NCBI GenBank assembly: GCA_947492385.1
Contig: CANLMX010000004.1
Coordinates: 26,665 to 90,664, forward strand
Reading direction: 5' to 3'
DNA length: 64,000 nucleotides
DNA from: Planctomycetaceae bacterium
Lineage (GTDB): Bacteria > Planctomycetota > Phycisphaerae > Phycisphaerales > SM1A02
The translations under genes and the position numbers were made by a program. Shown piece after piece: positions 8,525 through 16,267 of the stretch (position 1 is its first letter; the number at the start of each line of letters is the position of its first letter). The notes beneath the pieces are model-generated. The model was not told the DNA's origin and made no database searches. It saw nothing but the letters and a program-made list of their open reading frames with translations.

Positions 8525-9493
8525 TCAGTACGCCATCACGTCATCGATCGCACGCCCGATGCGCGCAGCATCCGGCATGTAGTCGAGCTCGAGCTTGTAG
8601 TACGGCATGATGGTGTCGAAGCCCGCCACGCGCTGGACGGGGGCCTCCAGGTGCAGGAAGCACCGCTCCATGATGCGCGCCGAGATCTCGGAGCCGAAGC
8701 CGCACGTGAGCGGCGCCTCGTGCACCACCACGCACCGGCCGGTCTTGCGGACGCTGGCCTCGATCGCCTCGATGTCGAACGGATAGATGGTGCGCAGGTC
8801 GACGAGCTCGATCGACTTGCCGCTCTTCTCGATGGCCTGCATGCACTGCACGACGCTGGCGCCCCAGCTCACCACGGTCAACTCGGTGCCTTCGCACACG
8901 GTGCGCGCCTTGCCGATCGGCAGCACGTACTCGTCCTCGGGCACCTCCTCGCGGAATGCGCGGTAGATGCGCTTGGGCTCGAAGTAGATGACCGGGTCCG
9001 GGTCGCGGATGGCCGCCACCAGCAGGCCCTTGGCGTCGTAGGGCGAGCTCGGCATCACCACCTTCAGGCCGGGCGTGTGCGCGTAGATGGCCTCGGGCGA
9101 GTCGCTGTGCAGCTCGGGGGCGTGGATGCCGCCGCCCACAGGTACGCGGATGGTCAGGGGCACCGGGAAGGCACCCCGGGTGCGCGTGCGCATGCGCGCT
9201 GCGTGGCTGCAGATCTGGTCGTAGGCGGGGCCCAGGAAGCCGTCGAACTGGATCTCGGGCACGGGGCGCAGGCCGCCCATGGCGAGCCCGATGGCCGTCC
9301 CGATGATGCCGCTCTCGGCCAGCGGCGTGTCCACCACGCGCTTGGCGCCGAAGCGCTTCTGGAGTCCCTCGGTGACGCGGAAGACGCCGCCGTTGAGGCC
9401 GACGTCCTCGCCGAGGAGCATGACGCGCTCGTCCTTCTCCATTTCCTGGATCAGGGCGAGGTTGATTGCCTGGACCATCGTCAGGTTTGCCAT
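8525..9493 (-). CDS. 2-oxoacid dehydrogenase E1 component, beta subunit
   Basis: 322 residues, the standard length for E1 beta (PdhB/BkdAB). Family features include the opening NLTMVQAINLALIQEMEKDE, GEDVGLNGGVFRVTEGL, the stretch DTPLAESGIIGTAIGLAMGG and PVGGGIHAPELHSDSPEAI, then a transketolase C-terminal domain (IELVDLRTIYPFD). With E1 alpha it decarboxylates a 2-oxoacid using thiamine diphosphate and reductively acylates the lipoyl group of E2. It lies 91 bases after E1 alpha and 22 bases before E2 on the same strand. Substrate type cannot be decided from sequence alone. Confidence 0.93.
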   Translation of the reverse strand: MANLTMVQAINLALIQEMEKDERVMLLGEDVGLNGGVFRVTEGLQKRFGAKRVVDTPLAESGIIGTAIGLAMGGLRPVPEIQFDGFLGPAYDQICSHAARMRTRTRGAFPVPLTIRVPVGGGIHAPELHSDSPEAIYAHTPGLKVVMPSSPYDAKGLLVAAIRDPDPVIYFEPKRIYRAFREEVPEDEYVLPIGKARTVCEGTELTVVSWGASVVQCMQAIEKSGKSIELVDLRTIYPFDIEAIEASVRKTGRCVVVHEAPLTCGFGSEISARIMERCFLHLEAPVQRVAGFDTIMPYYKLELDYMPDAARIGRAIDDVMAY

Positions 9494-9584
9494 GGAATGC
9501 TGTCCGGGGTTGACCCCGTAATCCTTTATCCGGTCACGAGGGGCGCGTGCGGCGCCGGGGTGGCGGGCGAGGCGTTGCGTTCGG

Positions 9585-10724
9585 TCAGTGGTGCGCGTGC
9601 TCGGCGGGATTGCTCAGGTGCTCGGTGCTCGACAGCTGCCCGGGGTCCTGGCCCAGTGAGTGGGTCTGCATCGTGTCGCGCTGCAGCGCCAGGTCCGAGG
9701 GAAGCTCCGAGTACATGCTGTTGAAGAAGTCCGACGAGTGCGGCGCGGCGATGTTCTCGGCGCGCGCCACGGCCTCGGCGATCAGCTTCTCGGAGCGCTC
9801 GACGAGCTCCGCTTCCTTCGTGTCGTTCCAGAGCTTCAGCCGCTCCAAGTGCTTGCGTACGCGGATGAGCGGGTCCTTTGCCTTCCACGCGTCGACCTCG
9901 GCCTTGTCGCGGTAGCGGCTGGCATCATCTGCGGTGGTGTGGTCACCGAGCCGGTACGTCACCATCTCGATGAAGGACGGCTTGCCCTCCTTGCGCGCGC
10001 GCTCCGTGGCCTGACGCATGGCGTAGACGGTGGCGAAGATGTCGTTGCCGTCGACCTGCAGGCAGGGCATGCCGTAGGCGATGCCGCGCTGCGCGACCGT
10101 GGGCGCGCTGCACTGGATGCGGCCCGGCACGCTGATGGCCCAGAAGTTGTTCTGGCAGACGAAGACCACCGGGATGTCCAGGTTCGCCGCGAAGTTCGCG
10201 GCTTCGTGGAAGTCGCCCTCGCTGGTGGCGCCGTCGCCGAAGAACGTGCACGCGATCTGCTTCTCGCCGCGGTACTTGGCGGCCCACGCAAGGCCCGTGG
10301 CGTGCAGCATCTGCGTTCCGATCGGCACCGCGATCGGGGTCGCGAAGTGCTCGCGCGGCATCGCGTTCCCGCGTTCGTCGCCCATCCAGTGGAGGAGGAT
10401 CGACTCCATCGGAACGCCGCGCCAGAACAGGCCGCAGTTCTCGCGGTAGCAGGTCACCAGCCAATCGGTCTTCTCGAGCACGTACGCCGCGCCGAGGCTG
10501 GTGGCCTCCTGGCCCATGTTCTGCGGATAGGTGCCCATGCGGCCCGACCGCTGCAGGCGGAACGCCACGCCGTCGAGGTGCCTGCACTGGTACATCGCCT
10601 CGTAGAGCTTCACGAGGTCGGCGTCGGGGATGAGACCCTTGCCGAGCTTCTCGTCGAAGTTCCCCTGCTCGTCGAGGATCGAGATGCGGGGGATCTCGGT
10701 CTTGAACGCGGTGGTGATGGGCAT
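9585..10724 (-). CDS. 2-oxoacid dehydrogenase E1 component, alpha subunit
   Basis: 379 residues. The thiamine-diphosphate motif is GDGATSEGD at 163-171 followed by QNN (N193), and the phosphorylation-loop region reads GDHTTADDASRYRD. It makes the heterotetrameric E1 with the next gene. The sequence ends in a His-rich tail (AEHAHH), which is not needed for the fold. Gene order E1alpha-E1beta-E2 without E3 is common. It is the first gene of the minus-strand run; a TAGACT box lies nine bases before the ATG on the minus strand, somewhat far for a leaderless start. Confidence 0.93.
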   Translation of the reverse strand: MPITTAFKTEIPRISILDEQGNFDEKLGKGLIPDADLVKLYEAMYQCRHLDGVAFRLQRSGRMGTYPQNMGQEATSLGAAYVLEKTDWLVTCYRENCGLFWRGVPMESILLHWMGDERGNAMPREHFATPIAVPIGTQMLHATGLAWAAKYRGEKQIACTFFGDGATSEGDFHEAANFAANLDIPVVFVCQNNFWAISVPGRIQCSAPTVAQRGIAYGMPCLQVDGNDIFATVYAMRQATERARKEGKPSFIEMVTYRLGDHTTADDASRYRDKAEVDAWKAKDPLIRVRKHLERLKLWNDTKEAELVERSEKLIAEAVARAENIAAPHSSDFFNSMYSELPSDLALQRDTMQTHSLGQDPGQLSSTEHLSNPAEHAHH

Positions 10725-10884
10725 AGGTCGGGCAGTCTAGGGGAGGTGCATGTGGATGCCATGCACGGTCATGGGTGTGGCCGATATTCCTGTCGCCGCC
10801 GTGGCATGACCCACTTCACTGCCGCCGGGACCCGCGCCAGGCGCATGCAACTCTTTGCCCAGGACCGGCGCCTACCCTGCACCG

Positions 10885-11322
10885 ATGCGCTGCGACGAAT
10901 GCGGGCATTCGCTTGCGGGAGTTGCCTCGGGTGCGCCCTGCCCCGAGTGCGGGACCATCACGCCGGGCGAACGCCGCGCGCTTCCGCCGGTGAACGCCGG
11001 CATCGCGGTCGTCGAATGCTCTTGGCCGTTCATGGTGATGGGGGCGGGCATGCTCATGGCTGCCGTCTCGCTCCGTGGCAGGGGCGATGCGCTCATCGGC
11101 GCCATCATCGCGCTGATCGGGCTGTTCCTGGTGCCGATCGTCGCGGCCATGGTCACGGTGCGGCTCATGCGCCGCATGCCACGGCGCATGCGGTGGGAGC
11201 CGCTGGTGGTACTCGTTCCCCGCATCATCGCCGTTCCCGCGCTCGCCGCGATGGCGGCGGTGGCGGCGGCGGTGACCCTGGCGTTCGGCGCCTGGGTGGT
11301 CGGATTGGGAATGCTCCGCTGA
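10885..11322 (+). CDS. Small membrane protein with N-terminal zinc-ribbon
   Basis: 145 residues. The N-terminus has two cysteine pairs, MRCDECGHSL and APCPECGTI, a typical zinc-ribbon knuckle pair. The rest contains two to three hydrophobic helices (WPFMVMGAGMLMAAVSL, ALIGAIIALIGLFLVPIVAA and a C-terminal Ala/Val-rich helix). I recognise no named family. The start is taken at ATG 10885 because the cysteine pair follows at once and because TACCCT lies exactly six bases upstream, as at several other genes here. The gene is convergent with leucine dehydrogenase, nine bases apart. Confidence 0.7.
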   Translation: MRCDECGHSLAGVASGAPCPECGTITPGERRALPPVNAGIAVVECSWPFMVMGAGMLMAAVSLRGRGDALIGAIIALIGLFLVPIVAAMVTVRLMRRMPRRMRWEPLVVLVPRIIAVPALAAMAAVAAAVTLAFGAWVVGLGMLR

Positions 11323-11331
11323 CGTCGACCG

Positions 11332-12423
11332 TCACGCCATCGCCGGCTGCTTGACCGTGCCCTGCGCGGCCTGCGCGCGGGCGCGGCCCGCCTCGATGCG
11401 GCGCTTGGCGTAGTTGACCGCGGCGACGTGCTCGCTCGGGTCGTTCTTGCCTTCCTTCAGCACCGCGGTCGTGGTGTGCTCGATCTGCTCGATCTTCCGG
11501 TCGAGCGCCGCCTCGGTCATGCCGAGGTAGAGGCCCGCCAGGCGGATGACGCCGCCGGCGTTCACGATGAAGTCGGGGCCGTACAGGATGCCGCGCTGCT
11601 TGATCGACGGACCGTCGATGTCCGGCACGTGCAGCTGGTTGTTGGCCGTGCCGCAGATCGCGGCGCACTTCAGGTGCTTGATCGTGTCGTTGTTCAGGAC
11701 CGCGCCGAGCGCGCACGGCGCCAGGACGTCGCACTCCTGCGCGAAGATGTCCTTGCCGGGTTCGAGCGCAACCACGCCCAGCTCCTTCACCGCGCGTTCG
11801 ACCGCGGCGGGGTTCACGTCCGTGCCGACCACCGTCGCGCCATGTTCGCGCAGGATCTTCGCCAGCCGGAAGCCCGTGGCACCGAGGCCCTGCACGGCCA
11901 CCTTCAGCCCCGAGAACTCGACCTTGCGGCCCAGGTGCGCCAGGCAGGCCTTCATCGCGTTGAAGCAGCCCTGGCTGGTGTACGGGCTCGGGTCGCCGCC
12001 ATGGCTGACCGTCTCGCCGCCCATGATGTGGCTGGTTTCCTGCGCCATCCAGTCGCAATACTGCGTGTTGACGCCGACGTCCTCGGCAGCGATGTACTTG
12101 CCGCCGAACGTGTCGACGAACCGGCCCATCGCGCGCGCCTCGGCCTCGGTGGGCGCCTTGCCCTTCTCGATCATGATGACGCTCTTGGCGCCGCCCATCG
12201 GGAGGTCGGCGGCCGCCGACTTGTACGTCATGCCCTCGGAGAGGCGCAGCACGTCGCGGATCGCCTCGCTCTCGTCCGTGTAGGCCCAACGCCGCGTGCC
12301 GCCGAGCGCGTTCCCGAGCACCGACGAGTGCAGCGCGATGATCGCGCGCAGGCCCGTGGCGGGGTCGACATGGAACGCCACGCGCTCGTGGCCGTGCTGG
12401 TTCATCGTCTCGAAGAGCTTCAT
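11332..12423 (-). CDS. Leucine dehydrogenase (Glu/Leu/Phe/Val dehydrogenase family)
   Basis: 363 residues, the normal length for leucine dehydrogenase. It deaminates branched-chain amino acids to 2-oxoacids with NAD. Lys68 (GMTYKSAAADL) and Lys80 (PMGGAKSVI) sit at exactly the positions of the two essential lysines of Bacillus leucine dehydrogenase. The Rossmann motif is VAVQGLGATGFRLA, and NAGGVIRLAG closes the cofactor domain. ATG 12421-12423 has AGGA upstream. The longer open frame upstream crosses a terminator-like hairpin and is rejected. Together with the E1/E2 genes downstream and the acyl-CoA dehydrogenase upstream it suggests branched-chain amino-acid breakdown. Confidence 0.9.
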   Translation of the reverse strand: MKLFETMNQHGHERVAFHVDPATGLRAIIALHSSVLGNALGGTRRWAYTDESEAIRDVLRLSEGMTYKSAAADLPMGGAKSVIMIEKGKAPTEAEARAMGRFVDTFGGKYIAAEDVGVNTQYCDWMAQETSHIMGGETVSHGGDPSPYTSQGCFNAMKACLAHLGRKVEFSGLKVAVQGLGATGFRLAKILREHGATVVGTDVNPAAVERAVKELGVVALEPGKDIFAQECDVLAPCALGAVLNNDTIKHLKCAAICGTANNQLHVPDIDGPSIKQRGILYGPDFIVNAGGVIRLAGLYLGMTEAALDRKIEQIEHTTTAVLKEGKNDPSEHVAAVNYAKRRIEAGRARAQAAQGTVKQPAMA

Positions 12424-12511
12424 GGCGTTCCTGTCTTCAGGGTGTCCGGGGCTCCGGACGTGGGGACCGTGGCGGCCGCCCTGCGGCGGCAAAGGCAAAA
12501 GGCTAGCCGAC

Positions 12512-12540
12512 CGACCCCGCCGCACGAAGCGACGGGGTCG
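12512..12540 (-). terminator. Rho-independent-like terminator after the acyl-CoA dehydrogenase
   Basis: CGACCCCG (12512-12519) pairs with CGGGGTCG (12533-12540) around a 13-base loop. Reading the minus strand, the hairpin is followed by a T-rich run (CCTTTTGCCTTTG). It lies just after the stop of the acyl-CoA dehydrogenase and before leucine dehydrogenase. Confidence 0.65.
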
Positions 12541-12548
12541 TCGGCGAA

Positions 12549-14516
12549 TCACGCGTGCTGCGGCTCGGCGCGACGCACGGCCTCGCCGTGGAACACGCTT
12601 CCTGAACCAAACTGCGGCGTCGCAGCGACGTCGGCGGGCTTGTTCGTCCGGCCCGTGCCGCGGGCATTCATGTCCATCGTGCGCTCGGGGATCGCGAAAT
12701 CCGAGTTCGGGAACCCGTCGATCCGCTTCAGCACCGCGTCGGCGGCGCGCTTCATCGAGTCGTCGGCGTTCACGCGCAGGGCACGGATCTCGTCCTCGAT
12801 GCTGATGCACATCATGGCGCAGAAGTGCTCAACCACGCTGGTCTCGTAGGCCAGCGCGTCTCCGTCGAGGCCCTTGCGCATGTTGTGGTCCAGCTTCGAG
12901 AGCGCGCAGGTCATGGCATGGATGGAGATGGCGCACATCGAGAGGCGTGCCTGCACCGTCTGCTCGGTCACCAGGCGGTCCTCCCACTCCTTGAACATGA
13001 GCTTCACCTGGTGGCTGAACTCACGAATGCGCGCCATGAGCGCGTGCATCTGCGCGGCCAGGCGCGGGTTCGCCGACTTGAACGCCGGCATCGGGCGCCG
13101 GACGCCCAGGAACAGTTCGCTGCCGATCTGCATGGCGGAGCCAATGTTCCCCATCGGGTTCTTCTTGATGCCCAGCATCCATTCGCCGAGCTGCTTCGAG
13201 CCGTACGCGAAGATGAAGGTGTGCATCACCTCGTTCGCGCCCTCGACGATGATGTTGATGCGGCTGTCGCGCCACGCGCGCTCGACGTGGTTCTCCGTCA
13301 TGTAGCTCTCGCCGCCCATGACCTGCAGCGCGTCATTCACGGTTCGGTAGCCGAACTCGCTGCAGAAGACCTTGCACACGGCGGTCTCGAGCATGATGTC
13401 CTCGTCGTGGCGGTCGAGGAAGCCCGTCGTCATGAAGAGCATCGACTCCATGGCGTACGTGTAGGCCGCCATGCGCGCGAGCTTCTCCTTGACCTGGTCG
13501 AACTCGCCGATCGGGCGCTCGAACTGAAAGCGGTACTTCGCCCACTTTGCGGCCTGCTCGTACGCGAACTCGGCGGCGCCGAGCATGCCCGCGGAGAGCG
13601 TGCAGCGACCGTAGTTCAGGCACGTCAGGGCCACGTTCAGGCCGCGGCCCTCCTTGTGGAGGAGGTTCTCCTTGGGAACCTTGACGTTGGTGAGCCGGAT
13701 GCGCGCCTGCCACGTTCCGCGGATGCCGCACTTGGAGCGGTTGCGGCTGAAGATCTCGACGCCCTCCATGTCGGGCGTGCAGATCAGCGCCGTGACGGCG
13801 TCCTTCTCCTTGCCGGTCTTCGGGTCCTTGATGCGCTGCTTGGCCATCACGGTGAAGAGGCCCGACAGCGCGCCGGAGGTGGCCCACTTCTTCTCGCCGT
13901 TGACGACGTAGAACTTCCCGCAAGGGCTCAGCTCGCAACGCGTCTCCTGGCCGCCGGCGTCGCAGCCGACGTTCGGCTCGCTGAGGCAGAACGCGCTCAG
14001 GGCGTCCTTCGCCATGCGGGGCAGGAAGCGCTTCTTCTGCTCCTCGTTGCCGAAGAGCATCACGGCCTTGCAGCCGATCGACTGGTGGGCGCTGACCAGC
14101 ACCGCGGTCGAGCCGCAGGTTCGGCCGATGCGGCGCAGGACGCGGTTGTAGCTGGTGATGCCGAGGCCCAGTCCGCCGTGCTCCTTCGGGATCGTCATGC
14201 CCAGGACGCCCATGTCGAACAGGCGCTTGACCACCCAGTCGGGGATCTCCTGCTTCTGGTCGATCTCGACGGCAGGATGCTCGGTGCGCAGGTAGCGGTC
14301 GAGCTCGGCCAGCAGCTGGTCGCAGCGCGCGACCTCGTCGGCAGGCTGCGTCGGGTACGGGAAGACCAGGTCCTCGCGGAAGTTGCCCCAGAAGACGTTC
14401 TTCACGAAGCCCATCGTCTTCGGGTCGGGCCCAAGCATCTCTTGCGCCTGCTCGATCTGCTTGCGGTCCTTCTCGGAGATGTTCTTCAGGTCCTTCGCGA
14501 GATCGGTCTGGGTCAT
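12549..14516 (-). CDS. Acyl-CoA dehydrogenase, long form
   Basis: 655 residues, longer than the usual 380-400 and close to the VLCAD/ACAD9-like class, with a C-terminal extension of about 170 residues rich in helices. Family features are MTIPKEHGGLGLGITSYNR, FCLSEPNVGCDAGG (FAD/substrate loop), NGEKKWATSG, FERPIGEFDQVKEKLA and VMGGESYMTENHVERAWRD followed by IIVEGANEVM, where the catalytic glutamate of this subgroup lies. It introduces a double bond into acyl-CoA using FAD. Start ATG 14514-14516 has GGAG seven bases upstream. The open frame continues far upstream, but that part resembles no protein and overlaps the opposite gene. Confidence 0.92.
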   Translation of the reverse strand: MTQTDLAKDLKNISEKDRKQIEQAQEMLGPDPKTMGFVKNVFWGNFREDLVFPYPTQPADEVARCDQLLAELDRYLRTEHPAVEIDQKQEIPDWVVKRLFDMGVLGMTIPKEHGGLGLGITSYNRVLRRIGRTCGSTAVLVSAHQSIGCKAVMLFGNEEQKKRFLPRMAKDALSAFCLSEPNVGCDAGGQETRCELSPCGKFYVVNGEKKWATSGALSGLFTVMAKQRIKDPKTGKEKDAVTALICTPDMEGVEIFSRNRSKCGIRGTWQARIRLTNVKVPKENLLHKEGRGLNVALTCLNYGRCTLSAGMLGAAEFAYEQAAKWAKYRFQFERPIGEFDQVKEKLARMAAYTYAMESMLFMTTGFLDRHDEDIMLETAVCKVFCSEFGYRTVNDALQVMGGESYMTENHVERAWRDSRINIIVEGANEVMHTFIFAYGSKQLGEWMLGIKKNPMGNIGSAMQIGSELFLGVRRPMPAFKSANPRLAAQMHALMARIREFSHQVKLMFKEWEDRLVTEQTVQARLSMCAISIHAMTCALSKLDHNMRKGLDGDALAYETSVVEHFCAMMCISIEDEIRALRVNADDSMKRAADAVLKRIDGFPNSDFAIPERTMDMNARGTGRTNKPADVAATPQFGSGSVFHGEAVRRAEPQHA

Positions 14517-14676
14517 CGTGCGCTCCGTGGATGGGCGTTTCCGGAAGGGTCCGGGGAAGTCAGGCATTGTAGGAGTCATGGTGCTTGGGGAAGCGATCGC
14601 GGATTCCAACGGTCCGAATGCGTTATCCGCACACACCGGCGCAACCGCTCCTGAGGGCCCCGGTAGAGGCGGTGCC

Positions 14677-15471
14677 ATGCGCGGTTTCCGATGGACATGC
14701 TGGGTGACGCTCGCGGCCGCAATGCTTGCGGCCGCACCCGCCGCGGCGATGCACGCATGGATGCAGGATGGCACCGAGCGCGCGGACCCGGACTCGACGC
14801 CGACGCCGACGCCGGCTCCCGAGGCAGGCCCGAAGCCGGGGGGCTCCGCGAAGTCGGCCCCGGCTCCGCGACAGACCGACCCGAAGGCGCCGCGGGACCC
14901 ACGCGCGAACGGCCGGCCGGCCACCGCGTCGGCGGACCCTGCGCCGTCCACCACGCCCCAACGGTCGCGCGCGCTCGAGGTCAACCCCGAGGCGACCGAT
15001 GACGAGCGCACCGCGTCGCTCGAGGCATTCAAGGACGCGGCCATGCGGTACGCCGAGGAACTCGACACCGTCCTGCTCGAGGCCGACGACGCAGTGAGTA
15101 CCTGCGAGCGCGCGCCGGCGAACGGTGCGGCGATCGGGGGCACCCCGCGGCACCTCGAGGCGAAGCGTGCCCGGGCGGACTTCCTGAAGGACGTGACCAA
15201 GTTCGAGCGGTCGGTCGAAGCGCTCCAGCGCAAGGCGCGTGCGCCGATGCCGGAGGACGACGCCGCGAAGGTGAAGGACCTGGTGCGGGCCAGCGAAGCC
15301 GACGTCCGCGCGCTGAAGGCGATCAACGAATACCTGGCGGCGCGCGGCGACGACAAGCACGAGGAAGTGGCGAAGGCGCGCGCGAAGTACCGGGGGCTCC
15401 GCGAGGGCCTGCTCTCGATGCAGCGGCTGAAGGCGCTGCGCACGCTGGGCCTGGCGGGCGACTGGCGGTAA
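14677..15471 (+). CDS. Exported protein with Pro-rich linker and helical domain, unknown function
   Basis: 264 residues. A signal peptide (RGFRWTCWVTLAAAMLAAAPAAAMH) is followed by a Pro/Ala/Gly-rich, probably disordered stretch (about 35-100, including PTPTPAPEAGPKPGG) and then a helical, highly charged region (about 110-264, KSEADVRALKAINEYLAARG-like heptads). No named family is recognised. Start at ATG 14677 has GAGG upstream, and the long open frame before it lacks a signal sequence. It ends seven bases before the -10-like box of the first sigma/lectin module and may be unrelated to it. Confidence 0.65.
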   Translation: MRGFRWTCWVTLAAAMLAAAPAAAMHAWMQDGTERADPDSTPTPTPAPEAGPKPGGSAKSAPAPRQTDPKAPRDPRANGRPATASADPAPSTTPQRSRALEVNPEATDDERTASLEAFKDAAMRYAEELDTVLLEADDAVSTCERAPANGAAIGGTPRHLEAKRARADFLKDVTKFERSVEALQRKARAPMPEDDAAKVKDLVRASEADVRALKAINEYLAARGDDKHEEVAKARAKYRGLREGLLSMQRLKALRTLGLAGDWR

Positions 15472-15477
15472 CCGCGC

Positions 15478-15490
15478 TACCCTCCCGGGC
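15478..15490 (+). promoter_or_regulatory. Leaderless-type promoter of sigma module 1
   Basis: TACCCT (15478-15483) lies seven bases before the GTG start codon. The larger block GCTACCCTCCCGGGCGTGCC is repeated unchanged before module 2 (17771-17790) and in variant form before modules 3 and 4. Confidence 0.5.
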
Positions 15491-16267
15491 GTGCCCGTCG
15501 ACCACTTCCCCAGCACCCACGCCATCTGGATCGATGCGCAGCTGACGATCGCGGAGCGAAGCCGCGCGGCGGGGGATGCGGCCGGGGAGGCACGCGCCGC
15601 GGGTGTGCTCCGTGAGTACCTGATGGAGCGCTACTACGACGCCATGCGTACGTACGTTCGTTCGGGCGCACTTGTCCGGGCGGGCGAGCCGGACGAGATC
15701 GTCGGGGAGTTCTTCGCGCGGGCAGTCGATGCACCCTCGATGCTCGGGCGATGGCGCGAGAGCGGGATGCCGCTCCGACGCTGGATGATGAATGCGATGG
15801 CGTTCCATTGCCGTGGAATGCTGCGCGACCGCGATCGACGTGAGCGTCGCGAGGCGGCGCTCGAGATCGACGCCGACCGGGCCCCGACCGTCGGTACGGA
15901 TGCGGTCCGCGCGTTTGACCGCGCATGGGCGATCGCACTCGCCGGCGAAGCGTTCGGCATCGCACAGCGTGATGCAGATGCGAGGGGCCGCCCCGGGGAC
16001 TCGATGGCATTCAGGATGCACTCGCTTGATGGACTGCCGCACCGGACGATCGCGCGCGAGCTCGGCATCACGGAGTCCGCGAGCGTCAATGCGGTGAAGC
16101 GCGTGAGCGAGCGCATGCGCGAAGCCGTGCGGGAACTCCTGCGCGCCGAGGGCGTCATGGCGGCGGACATGGATGCAGCGGTGGCCGAGGTGCTCGAACT
16201 GGTCGCGGAGGCCTCCGATGAGGGCGGACCGGGGGATTCGGCCATGCCAGGTGGCGTGCGCCCGTGA
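15491..16267 (+). CDS. ECF-like sigma-70 factor, module 1
   Basis: 258 residues from a GTG start. The N-terminus VDHFPSTHAIWI corresponds to the 'FPxTxW' opening of a planctomycete ECF-type sigma family. Region 2 is the segment around GEPDEIVGEFFARAV, then LRRWMMNAMAFHCRGMLRDR. The C-terminal helix-turn-helix (region 4) is seen in LPHRTIARELGITESASV followed by AVKRVSERMREAVREL. Sigma factors of this kind direct RNA polymerase to a small target set. The stop overlaps the GTG of the lectin gene (GTGA), so the two are translationally coupled. No separate anti-sigma gene is present. Confidence 0.85.
   Translation: MPVDHFPSTHAIWIDAQLTIAERSRAAGDAAGEARAAGVLREYLMERYYDAMRTYVRSGALVRAGEPDEIVGEFFARAVDAPSMLGRWRESGMPLRRWMMNAMAFHCRGMLRDRDRRERREAALEIDADRAPTVGTDAVRAFDRAWAIALAGEAFGIAQRDADARGRPGDSMAFRMHSLDGLPHRTIARELGITESASVNAVKRVSERMREAVRELLRAEGVMAADMDAAVAEVLELVAEASDEGGPGDSAMPGGVRP

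Noticed and set aside
9660..11354. Plus-strand frame of 564 residues opposite E1alpha
   Set aside because: Shadow of E1alpha and the short membrane-protein gene; no recognisable domain.
12424..12810. N-terminal extension of leucine dehydrogenase to 492 residues
   Set aside because: It would run through a terminator-like hairpin and the end of the acyl-CoA dehydrogenase gene. Lys68 and Lys80 numbering fits the shorter start.
14517..15443. N-terminal extension of the acyl-CoA dehydrogenase frame to 964 residues
   Set aside because: The extension is Ser/Arg-rich and lies opposite a gene with a signal peptide. The family match and a GGAG site start at 14516.
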